Source of the DNA: Hemicentrotus pulcherrimus
Lineage: Eukaryota; Echinodermata; Echinoidea; Camarodonta; Strongylocentrotidae
Assembly (NCBI GenBank): GCA_003118195.1
Contig: BEXV01000702.1
Coordinates: 95,220 to 159,219, forward strand
Reading direction: 5' to 3'
Length of the DNA stretch: 64,000 nucleotides
The notes under the pieces were generated by a model, which was not told the DNA's origin, did no database searches, and worked only from the letters and a program-made list of their open reading frames with translations. A program made the position numbers and the translations under genes. Of this stretch, positions 51,491-63,219 are shown piece by piece. The first letter of the stretch is position 1, and each line of letters opens with the position of its first letter.

Positions 51491-51607
51491 AAGGGCAATT
51501 TCAATACCTTATGTATCCCTTAGAAGTCAAGTTCGGATTACGTAATGCACCTTTGGAATGTTCGCACATTTACAAAGGTGACGGACAAGGCCACTGAAAT
51601 TGCCTTA
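51491..51607. mobile_element. short MITE-like inverted repeat
   Basis: The left end GGGCAATTTCAATACCTT and the reversed right end AAGGCAATTTCAGTGGCCTT share GGCAATTTCA. It directly abuts the GCGTA element. Confidence 0.4.
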
Positions 51608-54600
51608 GGTTGATTTTTCGAAAGTAGTTGCGATCTTGTTATCTCCTATGAAAAACACTCGTCAAAGTCCATATACAACTCTTGAAAGTTCATTTATTAG
51701 AATTTCTCTAAAAACTTAGTGGCATACAATGGGTAGAATGGGTTAATGATATGTTTTTAAGACTGCTGTTTGTGGATAAAATCTGAAGTGTTCGTACAAA
51801 ACCTCAGCTAACAGACTTCGGTTAGAAGCCATTCCCAATTTACCAATAGTGCCTGCATAAAGCCAAGTGTATCGTCACTTTGTTTGCAAATATATCCAAC
51901 GATACATTGATATCTTTGAGCAGGAGACGCCATGATAACGTTATGAGCATGCATCTAACCACGAAGGTTCAAAATAGAACTTAGGAAAGTCATGTTTTGT
52001 TTTTAGGAATACCTTTTCTGTCCAATTTGAGGCGACACACATCGTCGTCAGAGTCTGCCTTCCTGGTGTCTGCTCAGTGAATTACTCACGTGCCCAACTC
52101 ATAAATGTCTAATTATGATAGGAAGGATAGATTCCTTTCTCAAACCAGAAGTAGAATGTAAATCACGTGATGTCTAACCATGTCTACTTATATGCCAGTT
52201 TGATTGTTGCCATTTCCCCAAATTTTGTTAGCAAAACTGAATCCCTTTGATTATTGGTCAGTTTGTCTAATTAGGTAATGAGAGATAAATAAAGTTGAAA
52301 GTTATCTTGTTTCATATTCCCCGGAGTGTTGATGGAGTGGATGTGATAACCCTGTTTCCATTCGAAAATAGTTTATTGGCAAATTTGACATTTTTATAGC
52401 CTATCGGCAAATCTAAGAATATATCAATATTTTTGGCATGCGCTTGCTTGCTTGTTAAAATATTTTGAAGCTACCTTCTCTGCAAACCTGGTCCGACGCT
52501 CCTTCTCCATTAGAAGAAGAAAAAATGATCCAGGTGTACTGCATAGCCTAATGTTTCCAGATGCAACATAAATACGTCGATAGCATCAGTTTAGGATGGA
52601 TGACAAAACAATGCAAAACCACAGAACGCATGGAAATTGTACGACTCATCATTTGTGTTTCTCTGTGCCGTCCATCGTCATTGGGACGAATGTTTTTCAC
52701 GCTTTGAACAGTGTCGGGCGATCGTCGGCAGTGTCAAGTGATTTGCTTACAACAGGTGAAGGTCAACTTGCCGAATCACAAAAACGTATCATACCAAACT
52801 ATAAATCTCTCGTACAACAGCAAGGCCAGGCACAAAGGGGATGAGAGCAAATGCATGTATTTCTCTCAGATTAATCATCGGTAACATGTATAGATTACTA
52901 TCAACATGGATGTCTAGGTAATTACATTTCATGCTTGATCGGTTTATACCGATAGATACATGTACATTTCCCTACATAGCAACAAAAAAGTTCATCCACA
53001 AAGCACTTTAGACCTTAGTCACTGATATGTACCGGCATAATTTTGAAGCAAATAAATCAGCTTTGGGGCAAAATAGGAGATTTGATATCTTTACAACATG
53101 TTCAAGGGATGCATATAATCATATCCATGGTAACATCACGAAACAAAATAATGTACCTGATATAGAATGGTTATGGTACACCCGATATAGGCCTATGCAT
53201 CTCTCGATGACGTCATCGATTCTGGGTAAGATCTCATTTCATCACAATGAGGCTATACTGCGTCACCTACGCTATCTTGTGTGTCAAGTTCAACTTTTAA
53301 CTTTTTCGATAGAAAATGACTGGTAATTCACAAGAGGGAGAATAGACAGATTTTCCAGTGACGTTTTACAACTGCAAGTAACTAATAATGATAAGCGTAC
53401 GAGGCAGAGGCTGCAACCCCAAACTTTGTAAAAGAAAAAAATATTCGGTGACTCGCCACGTTACATTAGGAAAGTGAATTGATTTTTTTTTTTTTCTTAT
53501 AGGATATCAATGGGGGTTCCATTGCCAGTGGGAGGTCTGAATTAGGATTTATATATTTACACCAATTTAATACTGCTCGATACAGTTTTCGATAAAATAA
53601 CTTTATAAATAATAGAGTGCTATATAGGTTCTCTTTTTCAAGGGTTTCCTGAAACACTTGACAAGGATCAAATTTGTATCACCTTTTTTTTTCTATAAAA
53701 AAAAGTCCTTTGACGGCTACTTCTCCAACCGAGAAAGAAGACTTGAGAGTTGAAATATGATTCTCATGCAATTCTAAAGTTCTATATTATCTAAGACAAG
53801 TAATAGTGGCGTGATAATTCACCTGAACTTAAACTTAACATCTTTGGTCGGAATCGAATGAATCATTTCAATGATTTCAGACAAGACCACGAAACAATGA
53901 AAAGGGTGACGTCGGTTTATTGTGTCAGCTCTGGATCTGACAGAAAAGATTTACACATCGCTATTGTTTAAGCCAATAATAAAATCCTGCGTGATGCATG
54001 AAGTTCAACATCCAGAAATGTCGTGTCAGTCGTAAGCTGAGACAATTATCGTCGATGGGGGTGGCTATTAAAAAGAGCATTAGTGGAAATTCTAGTATCA
54101 TCCGTGAAGTTTTTTTCTTTCTTGTCAACTACCCATGAAACCCGCACGGAATTTGTCATTTTTTCCCCTTCGTGTTTATGGGTCATAACGTGTTCAATAC
54201 CTTTGCGACATTAAAGCAGCCCCTCTCGCATAACATCATGTGTAGCTCTTGAAAGCTCAATAGTAAATTTCACATGACGTCTTTTATTGTACACGACCGC
54301 TGTGTAAATATCTAAATAACACAAATACCTCAGGCACATTTATGGAATGTGAAACTTACAAGTAATTCATCCGTTCGAATGACACGTTCTGTTACAATAT
54401 AACGCCGGCACCGCATGACTGTACATGCTCTAGGGTAACTTCTTTGCACGAAGTCTGCTAACCATACAGAAACATCCTCCTAACCTGCTCTTGAACATTT
54501 AATACAAAGATGAAAACGATTAGGTGATGACATCCCGTAACCTTGACAGTCAACATCAAGTAATACATTCATTCGTTTAGTAAGACTAAGATCAACGTGT

Positions 54601-54848
54601 TACGTATTGAATCTATGACCGTTTAACCATATTAAATCAAGTTTTAATAGAGATACAAGGGCCCACAAGTTCAAAAGGGATGAAAGGCCAGTTGTTATTT
54701 TTACTTGAGGGCCGAGGGCCGGTCGGTTTTTGGTCGGAGCGGTTGAGCAAGTTAGAGTGGACCCTTCTGCTGACGCATTTCACTGCTCGGGCCAAACATT
54801 AGTTCTTTTTTGTTCCTGACAAAACAAGTTTATGGAGGTTTATATCTA

Positions 54849-54961
54849 GGGACTTTCAGATTCGCACAAAGACAATAGGTCTATGCTACGATCGACGTCA
54901 TTTTAATGCACTGCCTTGAATGGACGTCACACGTTTCAGTCAACGCAAATCTAAAAGTCTC
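54849..54961. mobile_element. small MITE, family B, copy 2
   Basis: Ends GGGACTTTCAGATTCGCA and GCAAATCTAAAAGTCTC. The core TTTTAATGCACTGCCTTGAA followed by TGGACGTCACACGT is shared with copy 1 at 19997-20107. Copy 2 sits near the 3' side of exon 1 in intron 1. Confidence 0.75.
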
Positions 54962-55626
54962 AATTTCTGATGCTGATGACGACGACCACGGTGGCTAGGA
55001 CGTGAGTATGGATGATTATGATCATAGGCCTAATCATGACGTCGTTACACATTGTTAGTACTCGAAATATTGCTTTATCGCGTTTCTGATGCTAAAAAAA
55101 CAGTGATGATGATAAAGTCTTTCAGCGTTGATTAATACTTTTTAAAAGATGATCGAAAATAGCGTGTAACTCTCACATTCGGGTTATTAAACAAAAGAAT
55201 GGTTATATTGTACAGTTTCGACAAAAATGACAACATACAATACTTGAACAACAAATTGTTTTCGTTAGAATTAAATTAATTTCGAACAAACATACTGTGA
55301 GAATAATGACTGTAAACTAAAGTTATAAATAATCATGAATAATCACTGCCAACAACTAGACTTTCTCATTCACTAAATGCTTTTTAGGTCGTACATTTTA
55401 TTGTCACAATGATACGATTTTGAATGAAACAGTCTGTAATAAGAATTAAGAGTACTAAGTTATACAAAATTCGGTTGCAATACTTATACGAAACAACAAT
55501 ATAAAAAGTTTTGGCTTAGCTCACCATGGCAGTATCCCAATACAGCTTTTGAAGAGTAAATTCAATTATGATCAAATAATAGTACTGGATTTCACTAAAT
55601 ATTGTTATATGTTGATAGAAGCTTAC

Positions 55627-55736
55627 CCAAAATATCCGCTACACAAGGGCGCATTCATCAGCAGAAGCAGCACAATCGTGTACAGTATGCTCCAGATAGC
55701 TGAAACAGCGAGCACCCTGTGGTAACTCCGTTGCAT
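55627..55736 (-). CDS. Wnt9: Wnt9 exon 1 (signal peptide)
   Basis: The start ATG at 55734-55736 is the first ATG in this frame. Upstream the frame offers only a GTG (55806-55808), preceded by a TAG. The context CTACCATGC has A at -3. The exon encodes residues 1-36 plus two bases of Gly37: a basic start (MQRSYHR), a hydrophobic core rich in Leu/Ile/Val (8-29), then APLCSGYF. This is a secretory signal peptide of about 33 residues. The donor GG|GTAAGC joins to G|TTATCA of exon 2 to read YFGLSS, matching the YFGL after the signal peptide of vertebrate WNT9. Translation into the intron stops at once. Confidence 0.88.
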
Positions 55737-56148
55737 GGTAGCCCCCGGACGACGGGCATTCTCAGCCCGATAAAAAGGCAAAACGTAAAAATCCAAACAA
55801 CTAATCACCGCCTAAATGAGAAAACAAATCGACTTGGAACACTTTCAAAACTCCGATCGCTAGACAGATTGTGGTTGGATTATATACCATGAGCAAGTAT
55901 GAATCCGTTCGTTGATTTATAGCCAAAGGAACGTAAGAATCCAACTTTACGACGAATGGCACGAGGAGGAAGATTTAAATCATGGCGGCGCGGACGAGAA
56001 GGCGCTCGAAACTTTGTTATAATTGCAATGCGATGTCGTCTGCTCCAAGCTGCTCTCGCACAAGGAAGGTTCGATTCACCGCAGCCAACCCGACGGCTGG
56101 GGGCATGAGACAAGTCAACACATGGAGGTACATGCATCCAGGCAAAGA
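55737..56148 (-). other. Wnt9 5' UTR and core promoter region
   Basis: GC and CpG content are higher than in the neighbouring introns (for example CATGGCGGCGCGGACGAGAA at 55981-56000). No TATA box is at an obvious place. The transcription start is unknown and probably lies inside this stretch. Confidence 0.4.
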
Positions 56149-56216
56149 AGTGACGTCATTGGCAGTCGACAGCTGGAGTGACCTGTATTGGTGAAATGTT
56201 CTGGAGTGGGCGGGGA
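56149..56216 (-). promoter_or_regulatory. putative Wnt9 proximal promoter: CCAAT, CRE, GC box
   Basis: On the minus strand CCAATGACGTCA (56151-56162) fuses a CCAAT box to a full palindromic CRE. A second CCAAT lies at 56187-56191 and a GC box CCCCGCCC at 56208-56215. They lie 415-480 bp upstream of the Wnt9 ATG and read toward it. CRE-binding (CREB/ATF), NF-Y and Sp1-type factors bind such sites. The function is inferred from spacing and composition. Confidence 0.45.
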
Positions 56217-57079
56217 GACACACTGCAACCAACTGAATGACAGGTGGATAGGTCATGAATATTCATATCCCAAATGACTTAGATTTTCTCATTTCAACTT
56301 TTATCGTTCAGTATTTGGGGGAAATCTACAATATTGCAGTTAATATTTCTTATCACTCCGACGATGTGTGTGAACTTAGTCGATATAAAAACCATTCTCA
56401 TCTCATTGAGATATTATATATTACATTTATAAAAAAGTGGATATAAAAATGGTTTGCCTTGTGAGTTTAATGATGACTAAGTGGAGGATATTTACGGGCA
56501 TGCTTTGCTATTAAAAGCGAATGGCCAAGGAAATCTATTTAGTATTTTAACAGTCATTAAAGTTGAATGAAAGGCCAATCCTTCGTGGAATTTGACCCAC
56601 TCTCAGGCAATCATGTTCTTATTACTTTAATGTGGAATGTTTTTCTTGATAATAATAATAATAAAAACTTGTCATAAATGTCTTGATTGTTCAATGACTC
56701 TTAAATTGTCCTACCTTATAAAAACATCTAATGAAAGGACACAGTGAAGATCATCTTCAAACGACTTTTTCCCTGTCTTGTGATATCGTCACCCTCATAT
56801 CAGAAGTTCATAAGCGAACCAATATGGCGCGATGGGACCGAATGTTTGCCCCCCCCCCCCTGTAGAAAGCAAGATATCATGTCATGGAAATTTGTCGAAG
56901 GAATTTTGGAAAGCTTGGACCAGATCTAGTAACCATCAGAAGCCAATTGAGTAATATAAGTAAAATTGGTAGTAGTATAATTATGAAGAAGAAGAAGAAT
57001 TAAGAAGTGGCAATTTATAGTGGTCGTTTTTTTGTTGCAGTTATAGTTATAGTAGTAGTTGTTTTTTTGTTGATATTTT
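56217..57079. other. upstream DNA, nothing recognised
   Basis: AT-rich, with a palindrome ATGAATATTCAT near 56254-56265, an AATAAT tract near 56650 and a C12 run at 56849-56860. No coding frame is supportable. Confidence 0.4.
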
Positions 57080-57084
57080 GATGT

Positions 57085-57408
57085 TGCTAATGATGATGGG
57101 GGTGACGATGATGATGGTGGTGATGATGATGATGATGATGATGGGGTGATGACGATGATGATGATGTCGGTGATGATGAAGACGATGATGATGATGGTGA
57201 TGATGGTGATGATGGTGTTAATGGTGATGATGGTGATGATGGTGATGATGGTGATAATGGTGATGATAGTGATGATGCTGGTGATGATGATGATGATGGT
57301 GATGATGGTGATGGTGATGATGATGACGATGATGATGATGGTGATGATGGTGATGATGGTGATGATGGTGATGATGGTGATGATGGTGATAGTAATGATG
57401 ATGATGAC

Positions 57409-57445
<37 letters not shown>

Positions 57446-57446
57446 T
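57085..57446. repeat. GAT/GGT trinucleotide array
   Basis: About 360 bp of GATGATG and GGTGATGAT units. It yields spurious Met-rich (+) and His-rich (-) frames. Runs of GATGATGGT suggest a 9-bp sub-unit. Confidence 0.92.
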
Positions 57447-58597
57447 TTCAATAATACTAGCTTTGGTTCCTTGGTATACATATTGAACAGTAAGAGAAGG
57501 AGGAGTATTGTGTATCGCTATTCTTAATGATCTAAGATAATCCCATTAGCCAACATACAAACTGTACAACATGACAAATTGTTAAATTGTAGATAGGAGA
57601 CCCTCTCGAAAAGCATATAAGCCTCGATTTAGTGAAGTAGGGAGAATCGAAAGCGAGTCTTTTCCTCCCTCCCATCTTGTACTAGGAAACTTTGTTACAG
57701 TTAGTTACTTCCTGTGTCAAATTAAAAATCCATCATCAATATACCCCAAGCTATAATAACGAATACAGACTAGCTGCCTAGACCCATAAAGATGATGTGA
57801 GTATTAGAGACGGACAGTCTTCAATAGGGGATATTTATCATAAAACAGTTTTATAACGGTAATAATCTGACTTTTACATCCATCAGAAATTGAAGACCAC
57901 CCGAGACAAGCTCGATTCGTTTCGTGGAGGAGACCAATAAGATCAAACCGCGGAGAAACTGAAAAAATATCCCTCGTGGGAGGCTTTACCGGTAACATGT
58001 TGACTTCCGGAAAGCCCTTAATAGTTACTGTTTCTTTTTTTACGTTAATGATGATACTCATATAAATTTTCAACAAAGAAAAATAATTCGTATATATTAA
58101 TTTTAATGTTTAGATCTTACGATGTTATCGTCTTTTAATTGGCTTGTCGTAATTATGGTAATCATTAGATGTTCACCACCACCTAGCTGTATACCCAAGC
58201 AGGATCAATCATTTTCAATTGCCTTTCATTATATTTTGTTGATAAATAAGCAAAACAGTGATTGTTCCGGAGATTCTCTTAGAATACTAGATATCGGATC
58301 CTAAGGGGGGGGGGGAAGATGATAATTTGTTTTGTAAATGAGGGACGATCACACTTCTAATTTCTCTAAAGGAATATTATGTTCTTCATGCCGGCGCTTA
58401 ATTATGTGTTAACATCAATTGAGGGCCGGCTTGAAGAAAATAACTATATGATATCTACGTCTTATACAGATTCGAAAAGAGGAAATTAGGTGGTGTCCTT
58501 AGATGTCAAGCTACATAGAAAGTTGTCCCAATCATATTTTCATTATGAATAATCATAATATCATCATTTTATTGTTTTTCTCTTTTCGCTTATCAGA
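57447..58597. other. upstream DNA, nothing recognised
   Basis: AT-rich, with a G11 run at 58305-58315. The minus-strand frame at 57804-58076 (90 codons) shows no motif that I recognise. Confidence 0.4.
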
Positions 58598-58692
58598 AAT
58601 ATTTCATTTTTTATTTTATTTATTTGTCGTTTTATTTTGACAGGGTAGCCCTTTCAGTTATAAAAACTGCTCGACCAAGGGGCCCTGTATCA
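58598..58692 (-). mobile_element. non-LTR retrotransposon/SINE 3' end
   Basis: The minus strand reads ACAGGGCCCCTTGGTCGAGC, then AGTTTTTATAACTGAAAGGG, then CTACCCTGTCAAAATAAAAC and an AATAAA-rich tail. The ACAGGGCCCCTT and AAGGGCTACCCTGT blocks can pair as a hairpin before the tail, a layout known from LINE/SINE 3' ends of marine animals. Confidence 0.5.
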
Positions 58693-61600
58693 ACATAATC
58701 AAAAACATTTTTACAAAACATATAAACATACATAATTTATAATGAACACAAAAATCCGCCCCTGGTTACTCGTACCTGGGAACCTATTTCTAGACTGATC
58801 GTGTAATAATCCGTTTACCCCTTCCCATAATAATCAAATGAGATCTGGAGCTTGTTAAGATCGCCAAGGTGGTTTAACAGTCTCCTTAACTTTAGTCTCC
58901 AAACAATGCTACAATATTTCCTCTCGAAATCACTATGGTGTGTTATTGTATTAAATATTAAAAACATGGACATCAGCCTACATGTCACCTAGGTAAACTA
59001 TTATTTTCCTAAATGATGCTGACTGCTTCCAAACTTTTAATATCCTGCTGTCTTCCTTTATTTTCTTTGACCCCATTATCCAATCATTATTCTAAAGATG
59101 ACGCATTACAATCCCCAGAAGTATCAAAGAATTTATGTTTATGGATATATAAAGGCGGAAGTCAGCTACATTCATGAAGAACAATGTTTGGCTGATATTT
59201 TCATCGCGCAAGACATCGGTGACTTCAGGAAATACATCATTTTACTGATTTTTAATACACGACCCAATTTTGATTTGATTTCCAGTCGTTGATAACTTGA
59301 AATTGTTAAGCCTTCTCAAAACCGAAAGTTTAATAGAAAACGAATATTACAGTAATGTATACCGATGACTTAATGACAAAAATAACATTATGAACTTTTC
59401 TAATTGCTTTGAGTAAAAGATGAAATACATATTTACATGATTAAATTAAATGTATAAAGATTTGGGAAACCAAAGAATAATGGGATTGATTTTAACAATT
59501 TTGGGAATGAGTTCCAATTCCAATCCAGTGCTCAATCCATTGCGACACTTTCTTGACGGTTGTCTCTATCGAACTATATGTAATTAATGGTTACCTGTTG
59601 CTGTAATGATAAGCGTTTGATATCTCCACAAAATGTTGCACAAGTTTGTAGTTTTCAAATTAGTTACTGTCTCGAACGACATTGATCAGTGTGACGGTAC
59701 CTTTTGTACATTTTGTGGATCATTAATTGCGCGAAATATTCGGGTAGAACAATCATGACAGAATAACATCCTCGATAATTTGATGAATACAATTTGATTC
59801 ATTATGTGAATTTTTTTGTTTGAATATTTGTTATTAGATATTACTTTGTTCTATATTTGTTCGTAAATGATAGTGTCGAAATTGTTCTTGCTTTTTTAAC
59901 AATGCTCACGTACTCTCTGAAAAGCAGTCTGTTTTTACTGATTGTGATTTTAACCATGAATAGATAAATAAAACTTTTTTCATACATNTTTTTTTTTTTA
60001 CAATAACGTGTTAAAATATGAGATATCCATTTCAATCATATCACCATAACAAGAATTTTAGTTGTGGCACATAGTTTTGATTTGTCTTAATTTCTCCCTG
60101 TGAATTTTGAGTCTACTTTACTAAAAGTATTACTTTACTAAAAGTGTGAAGAGGTGCTGTAAAATATGTAGGCCTGCTTAACAACAGACTTTCGCCATCC
60201 AAACCATACAAACGTAATGACAGGTGAAAGTTAATTAATCATTTTTCGTTTTATTTACAGTCATGGTGGTTGTGACCTTTATTTTGTTATAACTGGCGCC
60301 AAAATATACATTTTCCCGCAAATGAGCGCAAAACCTGACGTAACTTCGTCGTCTCCAGCCTGCATGCGTGCGACACGGTCGTCACGAAACATCGAAGTGT
60401 CCTCGCTGCCAAAAGTGACACAAACTATTTCATAGATGAGCCGCAAAAGAAGCTCGGTACCGGAATGTGGAAGATTACAAATTTGTCACTCATCCTAAAA
60501 TAAATCCTACACAAGTATTCGAGGTTTACGAGATATCATAGTACAACCAAATGGAGAAGAAGGAGAATACTAGGAGAAGGTGATACACTCTTAGGAATGA
60601 GTATATAAAGGACAGGATTTAAGATGGGGTATTAAAGTGTTAAATACTTTGTCAGCAAATTTAAACGATTTATGAAATATTCGTTGAAGAAAATTATGAC
60701 CTACATACAATTCAACATGTTCTACATTAATGTTAAATCGTGCTTACAAGTATAGCATATTATACCGACCACCAGGGCAATGATAATGTTTCGACTTTTC
60801 GAGTCCTAGAGTTGCACATACATTTCCTTTTTGAAGATGAAATGCTGAATAATCTATATTGTAATCTTCTGTAATCTCAGATCAGCACATTCAATTGATA
60901 TTCATGATAATCAAATTTCAAAATATACGAAATATGCAAAATATTTGATATGGGTATATGATAGCGTTTGTTGCATTTCGTCAATCTCAACTCGTGGTGT
61001 TGTTAATCATAATTCAGCGATCAATCATGCGAGCCTATATTAATATCATTATCATTCTTGGAATTCACAAGTTTTGCCGTATCAACGCACTTTATTTCTC
61101 CGAAATGTGTGATCACTATTGGCAAATTTTCAGAGCAGAGAAATGAGTAGATGATAGAGTAGTCCTACAAGGAAAGGAATATATAGGCTGCAGAAAATAA
61201 GCACAAATATTAGGACTTTGGCAATCTCTCGATGCATATCGGTTGTAAAATGCTGCTATAACTAATACCATCATCACAATCTAATTTTATCACAATACTG
61301 CTATTTTCAAGTCACCCCTTCGCCGCACATCGACACATGTTTAACTGACAGCAGACTTAGAAGTTAAAACTTGTCCATCGATATGGTTAAGAAGTATTTG
61401 CTTCAAGTTCCCTTTATGCATCTATTTTTTGAAGAATCGGGAAAAGGGCGGGAAAGCGAAGTTACAAATTGTAACAAACATCCGTTACAGAAAACTGCAC
61501 GAAAACAAAACTAATCGTTATGGAGCCCAGTCCCACATGTATCCAAAGTCTTTCATGACTCGTAAAATGCAGTCAACCTGAACTTTTCAACAGCGATGTC

Positions 61601-62150
61601 CTTATTTTTCTGCAGCAGATCGCAGCAAGCAAGGTAAATGCCAAGAATTTGTCGGATATTTGGTTTCAGCTGATGGTAATGTTAAGAGCGCTGATGGAGG
61701 GGAAACAAAAAATAAGGGGGAAAAAAGTTGGACCTTCATGCGCCGTTCTTCCCCTTAGAATTGTGATATGATGCCAAAATCAATGTGCATGGATTCGTGT
61801 GAAACAAGATTTGGTATTATCCAGAGTAAGACGATGTAGATACGTGGAAAAGGAAATGAGAGATGCAAGTGAGACAAGCTATGTAATTAGTAAGTTCTAG
61901 ATTAAAACAAAATCAAGAGGAAAACACAATTGGGATGGTTAGGGTGGGTGGGTATAGAATGGTGCAGGGTTTAAGTGGACCAGCGAAATTATTAAGTGGT
62001 TTTGAAGTGGCGTAGTACCGATGTGCATGGGAGTGGGGGTACGCCCCCCCCCCCGCTAAAATAATGATGTCCAGGAAAATAGGAAACGTAGGAAAGAGGA
62101 TAAAAGGAAGACTTTTAGAAATAGGAGCTGGGGTAATCAAACGCCTCGAC
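58693..62150. other. upstream DNA, nothing recognised
   Basis: AT-rich. A GC-richer patch lies at 60290-60420, a single N at 59989 and a C11 run at 62044-62054. No gene or known repeat could be supported. Confidence 0.4.
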
Positions 62151-62154
62151 CCTT

Positions 62155-62280
62155 GAATAAAGGAGAAGAAAAGGAAGAAGAAGAAAGAAAAGAAGAAGAA
62201 GAAGAAGAAAAAAGAAGAAAAAGAAAAAGAAGAAGAAGAAGAAGAAAAGGAGAGAAGGAGAAGGAGGAGGAGGAGGTGAT
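62155..62280. repeat. GAA/GGA purine array
   Basis: AGAAGAAG and GGAGGA units on the + strand. The Phe/Ser-rich minus-strand frames across it are artefacts. GAA arrays can form triplex DNA. Confidence 0.9.
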
Positions 62281-63059
62281 GACAAATGTTGAAAAAAGGA
62301 CAAGGAGGAGAAGTAGAACAATAAGAACATGAAGAGAAATTTACAAGACCCACATTATTATAATGTCTTGACCAAGTAAAAACAAAATTACCAAAGCCAT
62401 CTCAAAAGTTATTTACATATTGACCGGAGTATTCTATCGTATCTAAGGGTGCACAAATGAGCCAATTTAAATTCAATCTGGCATCTGTTATTAAAAACAT
62501 GGGGGTGCTTGTAAGATACCTTTCGATTATGTGCCCCTGACCCCTAGATCCGCCCTTTTTTCTAAAACACATTTCTCATTTAGTTTACCACACACCATAT
62601 ATACATGACTTGTATCTCATCATTTGAAGGCTCCCAGAATGTACATAAAGCAAACAAAAGGCTCCATAAGTCATATACACGGAGACGTATGATAATTGAA
62701 ATAAACAAAATGATGGAAAGATACTTATAGTAGATTTACGATAAGGAGACAATATGAAAACACCGAAGATGATAGAATGATATCTGGTTGGTTTAACAGA
62801 GCGATGGAGATTTACACGACTGTAAATTCTGACATCCTGCTCTCCATGTTATGCCCGAGATCAATTACCGGTGATTTGTATTAGTATAAACAAATAATAA
62901 CTTACAATACAAACGTCAATATTCACTTAATCATCAAGAAAATAAATGTCTTTCAGTTGAAAAATAGCCGGATGTCATAAGATTAAGATGACCGTTTATA
63001 ACTTTTTGGGAACGTTATAAGTAAGCAGTTCTCTTTCAGTCATTATATTCGGGAAATGA

Positions 63060-63219
63060 GGAAGGAAGAAGAAAAGATGGAGAGATGACCTAACATCATA
63101 CATGGGAACGGCCGCTTGGACTAGGACAGCTAGAGACAGAAGAGAATGGAAATTTCATGAGGAGGGCTTTGTCCAACGTCTGGATGAACTATAGCCTGAT
63201 AGATAGATAGATAGATAAT
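63060..63219 (+). mobile_element. non-LTR retrotransposon, 3' end of the RT reading frame
   Basis: The frame ending at TAG 63192-63194 reads KKKRWRDDLTSY, then WTRTARDRREWKFHEEGFVQ. The RWRDDL...W...A.DR..W....E.FVQ signature is the C-terminus of the reverse-transcriptase polyprotein in many LINE-type elements. The stop is followed after 3 bases by a (GATA)n tail (63198-63219), as expected for a 3' end. A stop at 63057-63059 shows that the copy is 5'-truncated or decayed. The clade is not assignable. Confidence 0.7.

Larger units (their letters stand above)
27743..55626 (-). other. Wnt9 intron 1 (28 kb)
   Basis: A 27,884-bp intron with donor GTAAGC (55621-55626) and acceptor AG at 27743-27744. 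It carries a G-rich minisatellite, a tandem duplication, a G-depleted satellite array, a SINE, non-LTR tails, the GCGTA element, two small MITEs and the 713-N gap. Between them, 27750-29040, 29220-33000, 33240-35450, 37440-41390, 42720-45030, 45150-48760 and 51615-54845 are mainly AT-rich with no supportable gene. Local GC-rich points are GGGGCGGGGCGGGG at 30973-30986 and the patch 39716-39960, which begins with CTTTGATC, a perfect TCF/LEF core. Confidence 0.85.
10723..55736 (-). other. Wnt9: Wnt9 gene, four coding exons
   Basis: The exons at 55627-55736, 27516-27742, 13209-13483 and 10723-11217 have lengths 110, 227, 275 and 495 nt, totalling 1107 nt or 368 codons plus stop. All junctions are GT/AG, with phases 2, 1 and 0 that join in frame. 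The joined protein has a signal peptide, then 24 cysteines in the mature chain, as in canonical Wnts. The junction peptide YFG|LSS matches the YFGL that follows the signal peptide in vertebrate WNT9, and the length is close to human WNT9A (about 365). Introns are 27,884, 14,032 and 1,991 bp. The product would be a secreted palmitoleoylated ligand for Frizzled. The gene runs toward Wnt1, tail to tail. Confidence 0.92.

Noticed and set aside
55806..55808. GTG as an upstream start for Wnt9
   Set aside because: Animal Wnt genes use ATG. The ATG at 55734-55736 has a good context and directly precedes a normal signal peptide.
57146..57481. Met-rich (+) and His-rich (-) reading frames
   Set aside because: They are translations of a GAT/GGT triplet array, with no start context or unique sequence.
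61913..62353. Phe/Ser-rich 146-codon minus-strand frame
   Set aside because: Its middle is a translated GAA array and the rest shows no motif.
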